Under the pieces are notes generated by a model. That model had not been told where the DNA came from. It worked only from the letters and a program-made list of their open reading frames with translations, and did no database searches. A stretch of DNA of 64,000 bases from CAZWLY01 sp964634465 (GTDB taxonomy: Bacteria; Desulfobacterota; Desulfarculia; G963662305). The stretch spans positions 1 to 64,000 of the forward strand of contig CAZWLY010000010.1 of NCBI GenBank assembly GCA_964634465.1, written 5' to 3'. Shown piece by piece: positions 33,104-40,613 of the stretch (positions are counted from its first letter, which is position 1; every line of letters starts with the position of its first letter). Both the position numbers and the translations under genes were made by a program.

Positions 33104-33709
33104 TCACACCCACTCCTCCGGCCCGCCCCACCGGGGAAAGAGGTCGTGCTCGATTTCGAATTGATCCAATACTTTACCTACAACCTGGGCGATCAGATCG
33201 TCGATGGAGGCCGGCCGGTGGTAGAAGGCCGGGATGGGCGGCAGGATGACCGCGCCCAGCCGGGCCGCCCTGGTCATCAACTCCAGATGGCCCAGGTGGA
33301 ACGGCGTCTCCCGGACCATGAGGACCAGCTTGCGGCCCTCCTTGAGACAAACATCCGCCGAGCGCGTCAAAAGATTGTCGGTCAGCGAGTTGGCGATGGC
33401 GGACAGCGTCCTGATCGAACAGGGGGCGACGACCATCCCCCGGGACCTGAACGAGCCCGAGGCCGGCGGCGCGGCGATCTCGTCCGGCCGGTAGACCCGC
33501 TCGGCCAGATCGAGAACGTCCTCGAAGGTCAGGCCGTGCTCGATGGCGAGCACCTTTTCGGCCGCCTGGGAGACCACCGCCCAGGCCGGGATGGACTGCT
33601 CGGCCAGGGCCCGAAGCAGCTCCACGCCGTAGATCGTCCCCGACGCGCCGGAGATGCCGACGATGATCGGCCGCTCCTCGGCGCTCATCCTCTGTCTCGA
33701 CTCAGTCAT
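33104..33709 (-). CDS. ubiX: Flavin prenyltransferase
   Basis: A 201-residue UbiX/Pad1 protein that makes prenylated FMN for UbiD-type decarboxylases. The flavin site GISGASGTIYGVELLRAL is at residues 18-35. AAPPASGSFRSRGMVVAPCSIRTLSAIANSLTDNLLTRSADVCLKEGRKLVLMVRETPFHLGHLELM carries the conserved SxR and PC motifs. No ubiD gene is in the window, so the prenyl-FMN serves an enzyme encoded elsewhere. It overlaps the LpdD-like gene by 8 bp. Confidence 0.93.
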   Translation of the reverse strand: MTESRQRMSAEERPIIVGISGASGTIYGVELLRALAEQSIPAWAVVSQAAEKVLAIEHGLTFEDVLDLAERVYRPDEIAAPPASGSFRSRGMVVAPCSIRTLSAIANSLTDNLLTRSADVCLKEGRKLVLMVRETPFHLGHLELMTRAARLGAVILPPIPAFYHRPASIDDLIAQVVGKVLDQFEIEHDLFPRWGGPEEWV

Positions 33710-34076
33710 CGCTCAATCCGGCCAAAATGAGTTCTGTCAGTTCCTCGGCGTTGGTCAACACCGCCTCGATGCCGGCCTCGTCCAGATCGTCCCAGTGGCA
33801 GCCGGCCGCGACGACCACCTTGACCCCCAACCCGGCGGCCAGCCGCCGGGCCATCTTCCGGGCCAGGCCGTCTTCCTTGTGGCCGGTAAAGGCGATGGAG
33901 GACACGTCGGCGCCGGTTTGGGCCGGGTTCCGGAGTGACGGCCGGGGCGCGGCCGCAGCCGCGGCGCCCAGATGGGCCGCCCCGCCGGTGACGGTGACCA
34001 CGACGTCCTCGCCGGCCCGATTCACCTCGGCGACCAGGTCATACCGGCCGGTCTGGGTGGTGAATGTTTCGGTCAC
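33702..34076 (-). CDS. LpdD-like prenylated-flavin chaperone protein
   Basis: A 124-residue protein with the pattern of the LpdD-like family: GRYDLVAEVNRAGEDVVVTVTGGAAHLGAAA, PRPSLRNPAQTGADVSSIAFTGHKEDGLARKMARRLAAGL and VVVAAGCHWDDLDEAGIEAVLTNAEEL. LpdD-type proteins accompany UbiX and UbiD in gallate-type decarboxylase systems and are thought to handle prenyl-FMN. The GTG start at 34076 follows a GGGAAAG site. Overlap with ubiX supports a joint role in cofactor delivery. Confidence 0.72.
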   Translation of the reverse strand: MTETFTTQTGRYDLVAEVNRAGEDVVVTVTGGAAHLGAAAAAAPRPSLRNPAQTGADVSSIAFTGHKEDGLARKMARRLAAGLGVKVVVAAGCHWDDLDEAGIEAVLTNAEELTELILAGLSDD

Positions 34077-34097
34077 CGGCGTCTTTCCCGGCGGCCG

Positions 34098-34553
34098 TCA
34101 GGCCACCACCCAGATGGCGCACCGCTCGGCCAGGTGGATGAGACTGGTGGAGACCGAACCCATCAGGAACTCCTCCAGGCGGGACAGGCTGCGGCGGCCG
34201 ACGACCACGGTGCCGTACTCCTCGCTCTTTTGCTCGTCGATGATGCACTCGGCCAGGGACGGGCAGTCGCGGACATGCTTGCGGATGACCACCATGGACT
34301 CGGGCAGGCCGGCCTCGATCAGCCGGCGGCGGCACCGCTCCAGCAGTTCGGCCGCCTCGGCCTCCAGCCTTTCCTGCTCGGCCCGGCGCTCGGCCTCGGT
34401 CTCAAAGGTGTCCATGGGCAGCGGAGGGATGAAGCGGAGCAGGGCCACCTCGAAGTCATCACGCTGGCACAGAATGCCGCCGACGTACTCCACCGCCCGC
34501 AACGCCGCCTCCTCTTCATCGACGGCGATCAGTATCCGACGTCTGGCGTCCAT
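34098..34553 (-). CDS. Universal stress protein family
   Basis: A 151-residue single-domain UspA-fold protein. It opens with RILIAVDEEEAALRAVEYVGGIL and ends with VVVGRRSLSRLEEFLMGSVSTSLIHLAERCAIWVV, which carries the ATP-binding G-x2-x9-G(S) region in modified form. A central helix is rich in Glu and Arg. GGAGGAGG precedes ATG 34553, just after the kinase-like gene. The pairing with a kinase-like gene may reflect stress signalling. Confidence 0.85.
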   Translation of the reverse strand: MDARRRILIAVDEEEAALRAVEYVGGILCQRDDFEVALLRFIPPLPMDTFETEAERRAEQERLEAEAAELLERCRRRLIEAGLPESMVVIRKHVRDCPSLAECIIDEQKSEEYGTVVVGRRSLSRLEEFLMGSVSTSLIHLAERCAIWVVA

Positions 34554-34564
34554 GCCTCCTCCCG

Positions 34565-35530
34565 TCACATTCGCCCTACCACCCGGTCCAGGTCTTCCAA
34601 AAGCTGGCAGACATTCTCGTAGAACAACTTGGCTCCACCCGAAAAGTGCAGGCAGATCCGGTTCAACTCCTCGGGGATATAGGGGAACAGCTTCTTCATG
34701 TTGGCCAGGTAGTTGTTGAAGACGATATTCATATCATCGGTTGAAAGTCGCTCGATAACGTCATTATAGCCGCTGCGGCGCAAGTCCGAAAGAGTCCACG
34801 TCCCGCCGCCGACCAGGAAGATCAAAATGTTGCCCAGGCCGAAGAGATCGTAGGCGAAGCGGTTGGCCCGGCCGTAGTCGTAGGTGTAGTCGAAGTCTAT
34901 CCAGCGCAACCGGCCCGTCTCCCGGTCGTGGATCAAGTGGTCGCGGCGGATGTCGCCGTGGAGCTCGCCCATGGCGTGGAGGTAAGCCATGTCCTCGACC
35001 GCCTGGGCGTACTTGGCCAGCAGGCCGGGCAGGTGCTCGGTGAAGTAGGCCTCGTGGTCCTTGTTCAGCCCGCCGACGAGTTGGTCCAGGGTCGGGCCGG
35101 GGACTATCTCCAGGATGCGGACCGAGTTGCCCACCGCGTCGCGGGCGGAGCGGCCCTGCATGAAGCCGGGGTGACCGTCCACCTTTTTCAGGATCCGGGC
35201 CTCCTTCTCCGGCGAGCGGTAGCAACGGAAGGTCAGCGGGCCGATCTTGGCGTCGAAGGACTCCAGAAAGACCAGCTTGATTATCACCCTCCGGCCCGAG
35301 GGCAGCTCCTGGGCCCGCTTGACCCACCACTTGGGCTCGCCCTCCAGCCCGAAGCGCGGCTCGCGAGCCTCGCCCCTGATCAGGAAGTACTCGCCGCCGT
35401 CGAGGCGAATCACGTCCGAGGCCTGGATGTCGAAGAACTCCGAGGTGTCGTCCTTGACGGCGAACGGTCCCCCCCAGCCGCTGACCTCAGCCGCGGCGGC
35501 GACGGCCTCCTTTTCGCTCAATCGGGTCAA
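34565..35530 (-). CDS. Serine/threonine kinase-like protein
   Basis: A 321-residue protein with a eukaryotic-type kinase fold. A probable ATP lysine is in GRRVIIKLVFLES. The catalytic loop is LHGDIRRDHLIHD, where the usual HRD is HGD, and the metal motif is DFD in IDFDYTYDYG rather than DFG. The region AYDLFGLGNILIFLVGGG corresponds to the F-helix. It resembles small-molecule or atypical protein kinases. The target is unknown. The TTG start overlaps the trmJ stop (TTGA). Confidence 0.75.
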   Translation of the reverse strand: MTRLSEKEAVAAAAEVSGWGGPFAVKDDTSEFFDIQASDVIRLDGGEYFLIRGEAREPRFGLEGEPKWWVKRAQELPSGRRVIIKLVFLESFDAKIGPLTFRCYRSPEKEARILKKVDGHPGFMQGRSARDAVGNSVRILEIVPGPTLDQLVGGLNKDHEAYFTEHLPGLLAKYAQAVEDMAYLHAMGELHGDIRRDHLIHDRETGRLRWIDFDYTYDYGRANRFAYDLFGLGNILIFLVGGGTWTLSDLRRSGYNDVIERLSTDDMNIVFNNYLANMKKLFPYIPEELNRICLHFSGGAKLFYENVCQLLEDLDRVVGRM

Positions 35531-36327
35531 CGCCCCGCCTCGGCCGCGGCCGGCCGGTCATCGTCCGGGCCCTGGTTCCCGTACTCCACCGCCCACGCCA
35601 CCTTGCGGCAGAAGCCGCGGATGAGCTGGACCTCGTGGGGGGCGAGTTGGGTCCGGCCCAAGAGCCGGCGGAAGCCCTCCATCCAGACGGCCAGGTTGTG
35701 ATGGCGGTGGGGGTCCAGCTTGACCAGAGTCTCCTCCAGGTGCCGGTACATGCCCTGGACCTCGGCCGAAGTGGCCAGCTTGGGCCCTTCCACCGGCTCG
35801 TCCAGGTGGGCCGCAAGCGCGGCCAGGCGCAGTTCGTAGGCCAGGATCATCACCGCCTGGGCCAGGTTGATCGATCTCGCCGCCTCATCGACCGGGATCA
35901 ACACCAGCCGGTCGCACAGCCTGACCTCCTCGGCGGTCAGGCCCTTGTCCTCCGGCCCGAAGACCAAGGCCACCCGACCCCGGCCGATCACCCCGGCCGC
36001 CTCGGCCATGACCGTCCGGGGCGGGCCGTGGGGTTTTCTGAACTTGCCGGTCCGGGCCGTGGTCCCGACCACCAGGTGGAACTCCCGGACCGCCTCGGCC
36101 AGAGTGGTCGCCAGCTTGAGCTCTTCCAGGATGATATCCCGGCCGGTGCGGACGGCCATGGCGCACATCTTGCCCAGGTGCCAGCGTTTGGGCCGGACCA
36201 CGATCAACCCGCCCAGGCCCATGTTCTTTATCGCCCGGGCGGCGGCGCCGATGTTGGCCGGTATCTGGGGCCGGACCAGCACCACCCAGGCCCGGCTCAA
36301 GCATTGGTCTACCCGTCGCTTCGCCAT
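35527..36327 (-). CDS. trmJ: tRNA (cytidine/uridine-2'-O)-methyltransferase, TrmJ-like
   Basis: A 266-residue SPOUT methyltransferase. The motifs are VLVRPQIPANIGAAARAIKNMGLGGLIVV (motif 1), VALVFGPEDKGLTAEEV (motif 2) and IPVDEAARSINLAQAVMILAYEL (motif 3 with the knot). A C-terminal helical extension of about 100 residues matches TrmJ, which methylates position 32 of tRNAs. First gene of the operon running to 32615. Confidence 0.9.
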   Translation of the reverse strand: MAKRRVDQCLSRAWVVLVRPQIPANIGAAARAIKNMGLGGLIVVRPKRWHLGKMCAMAVRTGRDIILEELKLATTLAEAVREFHLVVGTTARTGKFRKPHGPPRTVMAEAAGVIGRGRVALVFGPEDKGLTAEEVRLCDRLVLIPVDEAARSINLAQAVMILAYELRLAALAAHLDEPVEGPKLATSAEVQGMYRHLEETLVKLDPHRHHNLAVWMEGFRRLLGRTQLAPHEVQLIRGFCRKVAWAVEYGNQGPDDDRPAAAEAGR

Positions 36328-36397
36328 CGGACGTAGTTTAGTCCTTCCGTTCGATTTTGGAAAGGCGGCGGAGACCGGAGCGCCTTCGAGCCGGAGT

Positions 36398-36427
36398 TTG
36401 ACAAACCCCGGCGGCCGGGGATAGGCT
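36398..36427 (+). promoter_or_regulatory. Promoter of the lipase-like gene
   Basis: -35 TTGACA (36398-36403) with a weak -10 TAGGCT (36422-36427) at 18-bp spacing. Confidence 0.4.
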
Positions 36428-36468
36428 TAAATCAAAGGCTCCGGGCCTTACAGGAAAGGAGGCCGAAG

Positions 36469-37275
36469 ATGATCCGCCGCCTGGTTGCGCTCTGGCTGGC
36501 CGCGACGATCCTGGCCTTCGTCCCGGGCGCGGCCCGGGCCGAGCCGTCGCCGGAGTGCTCGGCCTACATCATCGCCGTGGACGGCATGTCCTTTCTGAAC
36601 TCCCTGCCCGGCATGCCCGACATGGAGGACAACATCGGCTACGTCGAGACGGCCCTGGAGAGCATGGGGCTCGGCTTGGACGCGGCCTGCATCGTCAATT
36701 TCGACTGGTCCCGCGATTCGGAGAAGACCGACGAGGCCGTGGCCGAACTGAGGACCTTCCTGCGCGCTTACTACGAGGCCGCCCAAAGCGAGGGCAAGAA
36801 ACTGATCCTGGTCGGCCACAGTTGGGGGACGTTTCTGGCCCACATGGCTCTGACCTTTGAATCGAACGCGGCCGAGCCGATCCGGGTCGATCTAGTCATC
36901 AGCCTCGGCTCGCCGCTGGGCTCGGCCAACGCCCACCAGGGCGAGCTCTACCCCGAGGAGGCGGTGGTCACCTTCTACGTCATCAACTGGCTCAATCGCT
37001 TGAACTACCTCGACTGCGCCGGCTGCTTCCCCCTGGCCGAGCGTTACGTCAACTACTGGGTCTGGGGCGACGCCGTGTCCGGGCCCATCGTCAACCTGGC
37101 GCCGGGGGTGGAGAACGTCCAGATGGGTCAGACCGGCGCCACCCGGCTCACCCGCAACGCGGCCACCACGGCTGTGTGGCACATCTACGATTCACTCATA
37201 TCCAGCAGCGTGCAAGACAACAGCGACATCAGAGCGGCGGCCAAGGAGGAGATAGAGGCGGCGTTGGAGAACTGA
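36469..37275 (+). CDS. Secreted alpha/beta hydrolase, lipase-like
   Basis: A 268-residue exported protein with signal peptide (residues 1-23, cleavage near ARA-EP). The nucleophile elbow GHSWG lies in KLILVGHSWGTFLAHMAL, giving a likely catalytic serine. The surrounding pattern resembles PGAP1-like or triacylglycerol lipase folds. The pair CAGC near residue 185 could form a disulfide. AAGGAGGCC precedes the ATG. Its 3' end overlaps the convergent PD-(D/E)XK remnant by 47 bp. Confidence 0.75.
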   Translation: MIRRLVALWLAATILAFVPGAARAEPSPECSAYIIAVDGMSFLNSLPGMPDMEDNIGYVETALESMGLGLDAACIVNFDWSRDSEKTDEAVAELRTFLRAYYEAAQSEGKKLILVGHSWGTFLAHMALTFESNAAEPIRVDLVISLGSPLGSANAHQGELYPEEAVVTFYVINWLNRLNYLDCAGCFPLAERYVNYWVWGDAVSGPIVNLAPGVENVQMGQTGATRLTRNAATTAVWHIYDSLISSSVQDNSDIRAAAKEEIEAALEN

Positions 37276-37672
37276 ATCGCGGCTGGCCGAAGCGCCGCCC
37301 GAAAGATTGGCCGGCAAAAGCCTTCATAAGATCGTCATTATTGACCAGGGCAACGACATTGTGGTGTGCACCCGCCGGATCGACCGCCTCGAACTGCTTG
37401 ACCGCTTCGCGGATTTTTTTGTCGAGACGGTTGTAAATGGGATCGGACCTCAAACCGCCGCCCAAACAGCCCGGCTCAGCTTCTTCCAGCCTGCTGTCCA
37501 ACCAGTGATCTTTGGAAACGCCCTTGACTTCGCACAAGAAGGCCAGTTCGTCACCCTTATAGACCTTGAAATCCGGAGTCCTGGACCGACGGGTCTCCTC
37601 TTTGGTGAACCGCTCCGGTCTTAGCCCAAGGCCCTTCAGGTACTCGGCAACTATCTGTTCCTCGGCATTCAC
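37229..37672 (-). pseudogene. PD-(D/E)XK nuclease-like protein, C-terminus apparently truncated
   Basis: A 147-codon frame whose first 115 residues look real. RTPDFKVYKGDELAFLCEVKG carries a plausible nuclease core (D, then E-V-K), followed by helical DPIYNRLDKKIREAVKQFEAV and the strand HHNVVALVNNDD. After that the frame continues as GQSFGRRFGQPRFSSPTPPLSPPWPPL, a low-complexity tail antisense to the end of the lipase-like gene. I infer that the original C-terminus was deleted. The gene could still make a shortened protein. Base composition is AT-richer than the neighbours. Confidence 0.5.
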
Positions 37673-37684
37673 GCCGGTTGCCGC

Positions 37685-38170
37685 CTACTCCTGCGTCCTT
37701 CTAACGATCACCTCACAGACTTCGTCCCCGGCGTTCAAGTTCGTGGGATGCTCCACGACGATCTTGAAGTCCTTGCCGAACAGCCCCTTGGCCAGTCCCT
37801 GGTAGGTGACCTTGGTGGCGATGCCGCAGTCGGCCACGCCGGCCTTGGCGATCATCCGCTGGACCTCGCAGTCGGTGGTGGTGACTATCACCCTCTCGTC
37901 GTCGATCGTCGTCTCCCGGCCCTCGATCATCATCAGCCGGGAGAAAATCTCCATCGCCGCCGCCAGGCTCTCGGGCCAAACCGGCTCGGGGATGAGCTCG
38001 GCCTTGATCCGCTTGCCCAGAACGTAGGCCAGGTGTCGCCAGGCGGCCACGTCGGCCTCCCAGGCGGCCTCCCGGCCCAGTTTGTCGGCCACGGCCAGGA
38101 ACCAGGCCCCGTCCAGCCGGGTGAAGGCGTACTGGGCCAGTTTGAACAACTCTTCGTGACTTACATCCAT
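37685..38170 (-). CDS. DUF6125-like protein
   Basis: A 161-residue soluble protein. The opening HEELFKLAQYAFTRLDGAWFLAVADKLGREAAWEADVAAWRHLAYVLGKRIK and the later TTTDCEVQRMIAKAGVADCGIATKVTYQGLAKGLF, with two cysteines, resemble DUF6125 and L-2-amino-thiazoline-4-carboxylate hydrolase-like proteins of anaerobes. No reaction is known. Its ATG overlaps the stop of the sigma-54 regulator (TGATG), so the two are coupled. Confidence 0.6.
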   Translation of the reverse strand: MDVSHEELFKLAQYAFTRLDGAWFLAVADKLGREAAWEADVAAWRHLAYVLGKRIKAELIPEPVWPESLAAAMEIFSRLMMIEGRETTIDDERVIVTTTDCEVQRMIAKAGVADCGIATKVTYQGLAKGLFGKDFKIVVEHPTNLNAGDEVCEVIVRRTQE

Positions 38171-39543
38171 CAACCCACATCCCTTTCCAAATTGATGCCG
38201 TACTTCTTCATCCGCTTCCAGATGGTCACCCGGGAGACGCCCAGAATCCGGGCCGCCTCGGACTGGTTGTGGCCGGCCTGCCTCAGAACCTGAATCAGCC
38301 TCTCTCTTTCGGAGACGAAGCTCGGGTCGTAGCCGGCCGCCTTGCCTTTGGTCCGGCAGTCCTCGGGCGAGGCCACCTTGCCCGGCAGGTGCTCGGGCCT
38401 AATCAGCCCCTCGGGGCAAAGCACGAAGGCGTATTCGATGGCGTTCTGCAGCTCGCGGATGTTGCCCGGCCAGGTGTGTTTGAGCAGGCAGTCCATGGCG
38501 TCGGCGGCCACGCCGTGGATCGACTTGCCGCTCTTGGCCGCCACCTTGTCGATGAAGGCCGAGACCAGGATCGGCAGGTCTTCCATCCGCTCCCTGAGCG
38601 GCGGCACCTCCAGGGGCACGACGTTGATCCGATAGAAGAGGTCTTCCCTGAACTCGCCCCGGGCGATGGAGTCCTCCAGGTGGCGGTTGGTGGCGGTGAT
38701 GATGCGGACGTCCACCGGGATGGGCCGGTGGTCGCCGACCCGCTCGATCTCCTTCTCTTCCAGGACGCGCAGCAACTTGACCTGGGTGGCCAGGGGAATG
38801 TCGCCGATCTCGTCCAAAAAGATCGTCCCGCCGCTGGCCGCCTCGAAGCGGCCGATCCGGTTGCGGTCGGCCCCGGTGAAGGCCCCCTTGACGTGGCCGA
38901 AGAGTTCGCTTTCCAGCAGGTTCTCGTTCAAGGCGGCGCAGTTGACCTTGATGAACGGCTTGTCGGCCCGCGGCCCGACCCGATGTATCGCTCGGGCGAC
39001 CAGCTCCTTGCCGGTGCCGCTTTCGCCCCTGATCAGAACCGGCGCGTCGGAGGCGGCCACGTTGGCGATCAGGCCGGTCAGGCGCAGGATGGCCTCGGAG
39101 TTGCCCAGGATGCCGTGGAAGCCGTCGGCGCCGCGCAGGCTGCGGCGAAGGGTCGATATCTCCCGCTCCTTCTCCATGACCTCGGTGATGTCGGTCAGGC
39201 TCTCCACCGCGCCGATGATCTCGCCCTTGTCGTCTCTGAGCACCGAGGCGTGCTTGAGTACGTGGATCGGCCGGCCGGTCTTGCTGGTGATGAGGCAGCG
39301 GTGGGCGCGGATACGCTCCTCGGTGTAGAGGCGGCACCAATCCGGCCCCTCGCCCTTGCCGATGACCGCGCAGCCGGTGCAGTCCAAAACGGTGCACTTC
39401 TTCCCGACGATCTCCTCCCGAGTGTAGCCGGTCAGCTTTTCGGCGGCCGGGTTGAGATCCTGGATCACCCCGGCCGGATCGATGAACATCAGTCCGTCGT
39501 TCATCGTCTCCAGGACAGTCTTCCAATGTTTGACCAGTTCCAT
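38170..39543 (-). CDS. Sigma-54-dependent regulator with cysteine-rich PAS domain
   Basis: A 457-residue activator. Residues 1-125 are a PAS domain with cysteines C50, C55, C58, C70 and C83 (KCTVLDCTGC...WCRLY...HRC), a pattern suited to a metal or Fe-S sensor. The AAA+ domain has Walker A GESGTGKE, the sigma-54 contact loop ELFGHVKGAFTGADRN, GGTIFLDEIGDIP and the RINVVPLEVPPLRER sensor segment. The C-terminal Fis-type HTH is HNQSEAARILGVSRVTIWKRMKKYGI. No sigma-54 promoter was identified nearby, so its target may be elsewhere. Confidence 0.92.
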   Translation of the reverse strand: MELVKHWKTVLETMNDGLMFIDPAGVIQDLNPAAEKLTGYTREEIVGKKCTVLDCTGCAVIGKGEGPDWCRLYTEERIRAHRCLITSKTGRPIHVLKHASVLRDDKGEIIGAVESLTDITEVMEKEREISTLRRSLRGADGFHGILGNSEAILRLTGLIANVAASDAPVLIRGESGTGKELVARAIHRVGPRADKPFIKVNCAALNENLLESELFGHVKGAFTGADRNRIGRFEAASGGTIFLDEIGDIPLATQVKLLRVLEEKEIERVGDHRPIPVDVRIITATNRHLEDSIARGEFREDLFYRINVVPLEVPPLRERMEDLPILVSAFIDKVAAKSGKSIHGVAADAMDCLLKHTWPGNIRELQNAIEYAFVLCPEGLIRPEHLPGKVASPEDCRTKGKAAGYDPSFVSERERLIQVLRQAGHNQSEAARILGVSRVTIWKRMKKYGINLERDVG

Positions 39544-39939
39544 CTTCTTGAACCTCCGTCCCCGGAGAAGTGTTAATCTGTTGGTTAGCAGGCGTTAATA
39601 TAGCATTCGCGCCCCAGACATTCAACCGGTCCGGTCGTCATGAAGCCAAGGGGGGAAGATCAGCCGGCCCGCCGGAGAAGTCGGTTTGGAGGGCTGAACG
39701 GCTCCCGCGGAGGTCGAGTTGGGGGAGGGCGGAGGCCCGGTACTGCCTCTAGGAAACAACCTTGAATTTTTGCCTGGGCGTTCGGCTGTTCGATCGAGGA
39801 AGGCGCTCAGGCCCGGCCGGTCGCACCCGCCCCGAGCCGGACAGCCAGGGGCGACCGACCGCCATAGAAGCCAGAATGCGGGAAATCGGGCGGTCAGGAA
39901 AGCCGGGTCCAACGACCCGAAACAACGCCGCCCTCCCGC
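39544..39939. other. Intergenic region without genes
   Basis: Between the sigma-54 regulator and the iron-sulfur protein gene. Apart from the promoter at 39597-39625, I see no gene, terminator with T-run, or repeat. Open frames here lack ribosome sites and are antisense or composition artefacts. Confidence 0.55.
39597..39625 (-). promoter_or_regulatory. Promoter of the sigma-54 regulator gene
   Basis: On the minus strand -35 TTGAAT (39625-39620) and -10 TATATT (39602-39597) with a 17-bp spacer. Several GTTAAT/TAAC half-sites lie between the -10 and the ATG. Confidence 0.6.
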
Positions 39940-40611
39940 TCAGACCGGGCCTGGCCGCGGCTCCATCACCGTCGCCCCCTCCGGACAGACGGTGACGCAC
40001 AGGCCGCAGCCGTAGCACCGCTCCGGCCGGTAGATCATCTCCTCGCCGTCCAAGACCCGGGCTCCGAAAACGCAGCGATCGACGCAGGCGCTGCACTGGA
40101 CGCAGGCTTCGGCGTCGGTGACGGCGATATAGTCCGAGCGGGCGATGACGTCGCCCCGGCCGTAATGGATCATGATCTGCAGGTCGTGGCAACAGCACGA
40201 GCAGCAACTGCAAAGAGCATAGATGTAGCCGCGGGGCGAGTTGAAGGTCAGGTGGACGAGGCCGTACTCGTCGGCCAAGGCGACCCTCTCCCTGGCCTCT
40301 TCCAAGGAGACGCGCCGGGCCTTGCCCTTGGCCACGCTCTTGTCTCCGAACTCGTCCAGGAGAAAACAGACCTCTGTCGGGTTGTCGCAGCGTCGATACC
40401 TGGTCCGGCAATCGCAGTGGGCCAGGGCGTACGACTTGGCCCGGTTCAAGACTTCCAGCACCTGCTCGGCCGGCAGGACCCACTCCTTGGCCGCCACCGA
40501 TCGATCGACCGGAATGACCTTGGAGGCGGAGGGAATCTTGCCCTCCTCGATCCACTTGTCGTAATCGGCCAGGCGCTTCTCCAGGAACTCGTCCCGATGA
40601 TCGGCCTTCAT
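39940..40611 (-). CDS. Ferredoxin-type 4Fe-4S protein
   Basis: A 223-residue soluble protein with three cysteine regions. AHCDCRTRYRRCDNP and ALCSCCSCCCHDL in the middle are unusual dense clusters. A C-terminal bis-4Fe-4S ferredoxin domain follows (ACVQCSACVDRCVFGA and RCYGCGLCVTVCPEGA). It is probably an electron carrier for an oxidoreductase encoded elsewhere. The ATG at 40611 has AAGGA upstream; a TTG at 40617 is the alternative. It is coupled to the gntR gene, whose stop lies 2 bp upstream. Confidence 0.82.
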   Translation of the reverse strand: MKADHRDEFLEKRLADYDKWIEEGKIPSASKVIPVDRSVAAKEWVLPAEQVLEVLNRAKSYALAHCDCRTRYRRCDNPTEVCFLLDEFGDKSVAKGKARRVSLEEARERVALADEYGLVHLTFNSPRGYIYALCSCCSCCCHDLQIMIHYGRGDVIARSDYIAVTDAEACVQCSACVDRCVFGARVLDGEEMIYRPERCYGCGLCVTVCPEGATVMEPRPGPV

Positions 40612-40613
40612 TT

